Below are positions 60,807 to 64,000 of a stretch of DNA of 64,000 bases, in pieces; positions within the stretch are counted from its first letter, which is position 1; each line of letters starts with the position of its first letter. This DNA is from Dryas octopetala. Taxonomy: Eukaryota; Streptophyta; Magnoliopsida; Rosales; Rosaceae. A model generated the notes under the pieces. That model ran no database searches and was not told the DNA's origin. It was given only the letters and a program-made list of their open reading frames with translations. The stretch spans positions 496,001-560,000 of the forward strand of contig OY992834.1 in the NCBI GenBank assembly GCA_963921425.1. Direction: 5' to 3'. The position numbers were made by a program, and so were the translations under genes.

Positions 60807-62109
60807 TTTTTTTTATTGATAAAGTTTCATATGCATATATTATAGTCGATAAAGATGATACATTGAACTTGCATGAAAACCATGGGTTTGACCCGTGAAT
60901 GACAACAAGATTTATGAGGGCCAATTCCGCCCATATATTCTTTTTGACGGATATTCAAAAAAAGAAAATCAAATTGCAGTTTAAATAGAACACTATCACT
61001 GGTCATGAAAAGTTGTGAGATGGTTTATTTCAACCCTTTCCAATTACACTTGTTCACGTACAAGTGGAGTGGGAATGTGGGATTGTATCAAATCACAATG
61101 AAACATAAGATTTGAGAGGTCAGGGAATACTGATTAGTTGCATATCAAAATCCTACTCCAGATGGCCTGCCCTAATCTGTCATCTATCGCCGTACATTAT
61201 TCCCATTTTATTTCAGAGCTTAATGGCTGAGATTAATTTCAAATCCACATGTGGGGCCCAACCAAGGGGCTCTTTCTATATATTTGGAAAGGCTAATTAA
61301 GAATCAAATCTGGTCACGCAATTTGGAGATAATGCGTTTGAATTTTTGGAATCTCTTACTCTAGTTTTTTTGTACTTTTTGGAATTGTTTTTAGGAATTC
61401 TAGATTCTAATTATTCGTTTCCATTGGTAAATCTCATTTTAAGAGTTTTGGTGGGTTCATTGGTTCAATGATTTCTTTTTCCTAAGAGAATAATTTCGAT
61501 CACTACCTAATTGCATTATTACGATACACGTTTATTAATAAATAATAAATGAATGACTTCATTTTAAGTGATAAATACAGTCATATTTGGTAAAACATGA
61601 TTTAACTATAATTAGCACGTGTCATGCATTGACTTAAATATGGGTAAGTAATGTTAATTTATGGTCAGCATAGTTGTCCTTCAATTCTTGTCGTGTGTCA
61701 ATGGAGTCATTTTTTAAATTTAAATCCCACATTAACAACACAGAGTTCCACTGAATGTATAAAAAGGCACAGCAGAGTTTTGGTTTTAGTTTTAGACATG
61801 AAAAAGCAGAGAGGGTAGAGATCGAAGAACGCCAGACTGGAGGAGTGGCAGTGAGTGACTGACACAGAGAGGTTCCTAAGGACGACGAATATATGGCATC
61901 TGTAGCCATCTGTGACCCTTTGGATTTTCCAATGCGCACCTGCATTTATTTCTCTTCTTCCTCTCTTTGACTCCATTATATGCATATGTTTTGGGAATCA
62001 GATTTCAAATACTCAAACATAATTGCCATTTCATTTTTTTATATATATATGTATATGTAGAGAGAGAGAGAGAGGGCTTTGTTTGTATAGGGAGGTAGAG
62101 GGTAGAGAG
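60807..62109. other. Spacer and WAT1-gene leader
   Basis: No gene was recognised. Just before the WAT1-related ATG, a GA run (about 62059-62074) follows a TATATATATATG stretch (62040-62051), which may serve as TATA region and leader. Confidence 0.5.
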
Positions 62110-63942
62110 ATGGATATGGGTTTTGTGAAAAAATGGTTCAAATGGTCACAGGTGGTGTTGGCCATGGTGGTGGTTCAAATCATTGTTACAGGGATGCAAC
62201 TGCTTTCCAAAGTGATACTGAGTCGGGGGACCTTCATTTTTGCACTCATGGCCTACCGTCATGCGGTTGCTGCCATTTGTGTTGCTCCTTTTGCCTTCTT
62301 TTTCGAAAGGTTTCATTTATTTAGTTATTTTACTTCTTCGCAATATTCCTATGATTTTTCTAGCCCATTTGATTTCTCTTGTCCCTATCTAACTGTTTTA
62401 CATTGTGGCATTGCAGAGTTAAAGAAAGGAAGTTGGATTGGTCAGTTTTGTTCTGGCTCTTTGTCAATGCCTTAATCGGGTAAGCCATGTTTGGTATATT
62501 TTGGTTTCGGATCAAGTTTGGTATTTGGTATCTCAACTCATTTGAAAGTGATTCACATGTATATTTTTGCATTGCATAGAAGCATAACGTGATTCCTTCT
62601 ATACGATATATTCAATTACATGGTCTGCTGGTAAGTTTAGTACCGGCTGCAACTAGGCCCAACTGCCTAAGAACTTGTTAATTCCCATATATAGACTACA
62701 AAGCAAACACCAAATGAAAACATTCTGAATTGCAAATATAGGCCATCTTTTTATATATTTTGTTAAGGTTTTGACATTTCCTTTGTTTCTACAAAGTGGC
62801 ATTATATAGAAAAAAATCATAGTTCCCACCTTCTGTTGGCATTATGTAGTATAATAGGGAATGGTTCTTCAAGTTTATCCCATAGTTCACAAAGGGGTCT
62901 GAATGTTGCATGAAATGCAGGATAACATCAGCAATGGGATTGTTTTACTATGGCCTCCGAGACACCACAGCAACTTATGCTGCCAACTTCCTGAACTTGA
63001 TTCCAATAGGCACCTTCGTCCTCTCCACCATTACTGGGTAGATATATTGATGAAAACTTTGCACAATAGCTTAGATAAATGTCTTCTCCTTCTTAATTGT
63101 CAGCTTATGGAGCTAGCAGAATGTTTTTAAAGATCTTGCTTTCTGAATTGGATGGCTGTAGAGTGGAGAAACTGAACCTGAGAGCCAGAGCAGGTAAAAT
63201 TAAGACTCTGGGGGTAATTGTATGTGTTGGGGGAGCCATAACTAGTAGCCTTTACAAGGGAAAGGGATTTCATTTGGGTCATCACAGTAATCACCATCAG
63301 ATCACTGTCAAGACATCTTATGCTCATTGGACTCGCGGCACTTTCATGCTGGTCGGTAGCTGCATCTCCTATGCTACATGGTTCATAGTGCAAGTACGTA
63401 TCCCATTCATACTCTAGTTCTTTTTGGTCATGGTGATCAATGATGATGTGTCTAAGCCATTTGATTAAGTATACATGACTTAACAAGACCACTATTTGTA
63501 CATTTTTTTCTAATCAATTCTTGAACTTTTATTCTATCTCAACAGGTTAAATTGCTCAAAATATTTCCACTGAAATATTGGGCAACAATGTTTATGTGCA
63601 TTATGGCATCCCTGCAATCAGCAGTCATAGGCTTATGTTTAGACAGACGTATGGCTTCATGGAGGTTAGGGTGGAATCTGCAACTAGTTACTATAGTTTA
63701 TTCGGTAAGCATACTGGCCATTGACAACACAAAGTCATAGGAGCACATCCTTGATGTTTAAGTTTTAACTGATATCAATTAATTGTATAGGGAGCACTAG
63801 CTACCGCTGCAGTGTTCTGCTTACTTTCATGGGCAATCTCAGCTCAAGGACCTCTCTATCCTCCCATGTTCAACCCATTGTCTCTAATTTTTGTGGCCAT
63901 ATCCGGAGCTCTAATGCTTGGTGAAGAGATCAGAACTGGAAC
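62110..63942 (+). CDS. WAT1-related (nodulin MtN21/EamA) transporter, 3' end missing
   Basis: Six exons are visible: 62110-62309, 62417-62479, 62921-63037, 63162-63393, 63546-63704 and 63791-63942. The gene continues past the right edge. The N-terminus MDMGFVKKWFKWSQVVLAMVVVQ leads into EamA-type segments: LIFALMAYRH-like FIFALMAYRHAVAAICVAPFAFFFER, LFVNALIGITSAMGLFYYGLRDT, NFLNLIPIGTFVLSTITGVEKLN, WTRGTFMLVGSCISYATWFIVQV and GALATAAVFCLLSWAISAQGPLY. This pattern is typical of plant WAT1-related proteins (10 membrane segments, two EamA repeats, about 350-400 residues). WAT1 itself exports auxin from the vacuole, and other members move amino acids or amides. Substrate here is unknown. The final visible codons (MLGEEIRTGT) come before the last one or two membrane segments. 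Confidence 0.93.
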
Positions 63943-64000
63943 GTATGATTTTTATAGTTTACTTAAGTATTTATTGTATGTATATTCTTTGTGTTACACA

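Noticed and set aside
1..64000. tRNA, rRNA or snoRNA genes
   Set aside because: Scanning by eye found no tRNA A/B box pairs with cloverleaf potential and no rRNA-like sequence. This is a weak negative; a covariance-model search would be decisive.

Overview
The window is nuclear DNA from a flowering plant. Nearly every gene is split by short GT-AG introns, intergenic DNA is AT-rich, small transposon relics sit between genes, and all recognised proteins are land-plant families. The gene content and protein sequences fit a eudicot and look Rosaceae/Prunus-like, but that last step is an impression and not something proved by the sequence.

Layout from left to right: the 5' end of a chloroplast/mitochondrial import-type HP30 gene (minus); a small MULE-type MITE; BIN4, a topoisomerase VI cofactor (plus, 12 exons); a thaumatin-like protein (minus); a short Cys-rich putative zinc-binding protein (minus); POP5 of RNase P/MRP (plus). 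Next comes a recent direct tandem duplication, 14798-20880 and 20881-26389. Each copy holds a complete DUF599 membrane-protein gene, the 3' tail of POP5 at its left edge and the last two exons of a MutS2 gene at its right edge. The intact MutS2 gene (minus, 21 exons) continues out of copy 2. Then follow a Kazal-type inhibitor-like protein (minus), an acidic protein with a myristoylation-type N-terminus (plus), plastid Fe-superoxide dismutase FSD3 (plus), an UNC93-like transporter (minus), a mitochondrial stomatin-like protein (minus), an L-type lectin receptor-like pseudokinase (minus), ribosomal protein uL6/RPL9 (minus), and a WAT1-related transporter cut by the right edge (plus).

Mobile DNA is well preserved at its ends. 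There are two MULE-like MITEs with 9-bp target duplications (one with its empty site visible in the other copy of the tandem duplication), a Tourist/Harbinger-like MITE with a TTA duplication that carries a GGT minisatellite, and a 4-kb long-TIR element at 56786-60806 that contains a nested 2.86-kb element with LTR-type TG...CA ends and a 5-bp ACGGG duplication.

The genes do not form one pathway. Several act in organelles (HP30, MutS2, FSD3, stomatin-like protein). Two belong to RNA processing or translation (POP5, RPL9) and share TGGGCY site II motifs upstream. All exon coordinates were read by hand from splice signals and reading frame, with lengths checked for phase. No transcript evidence was available.
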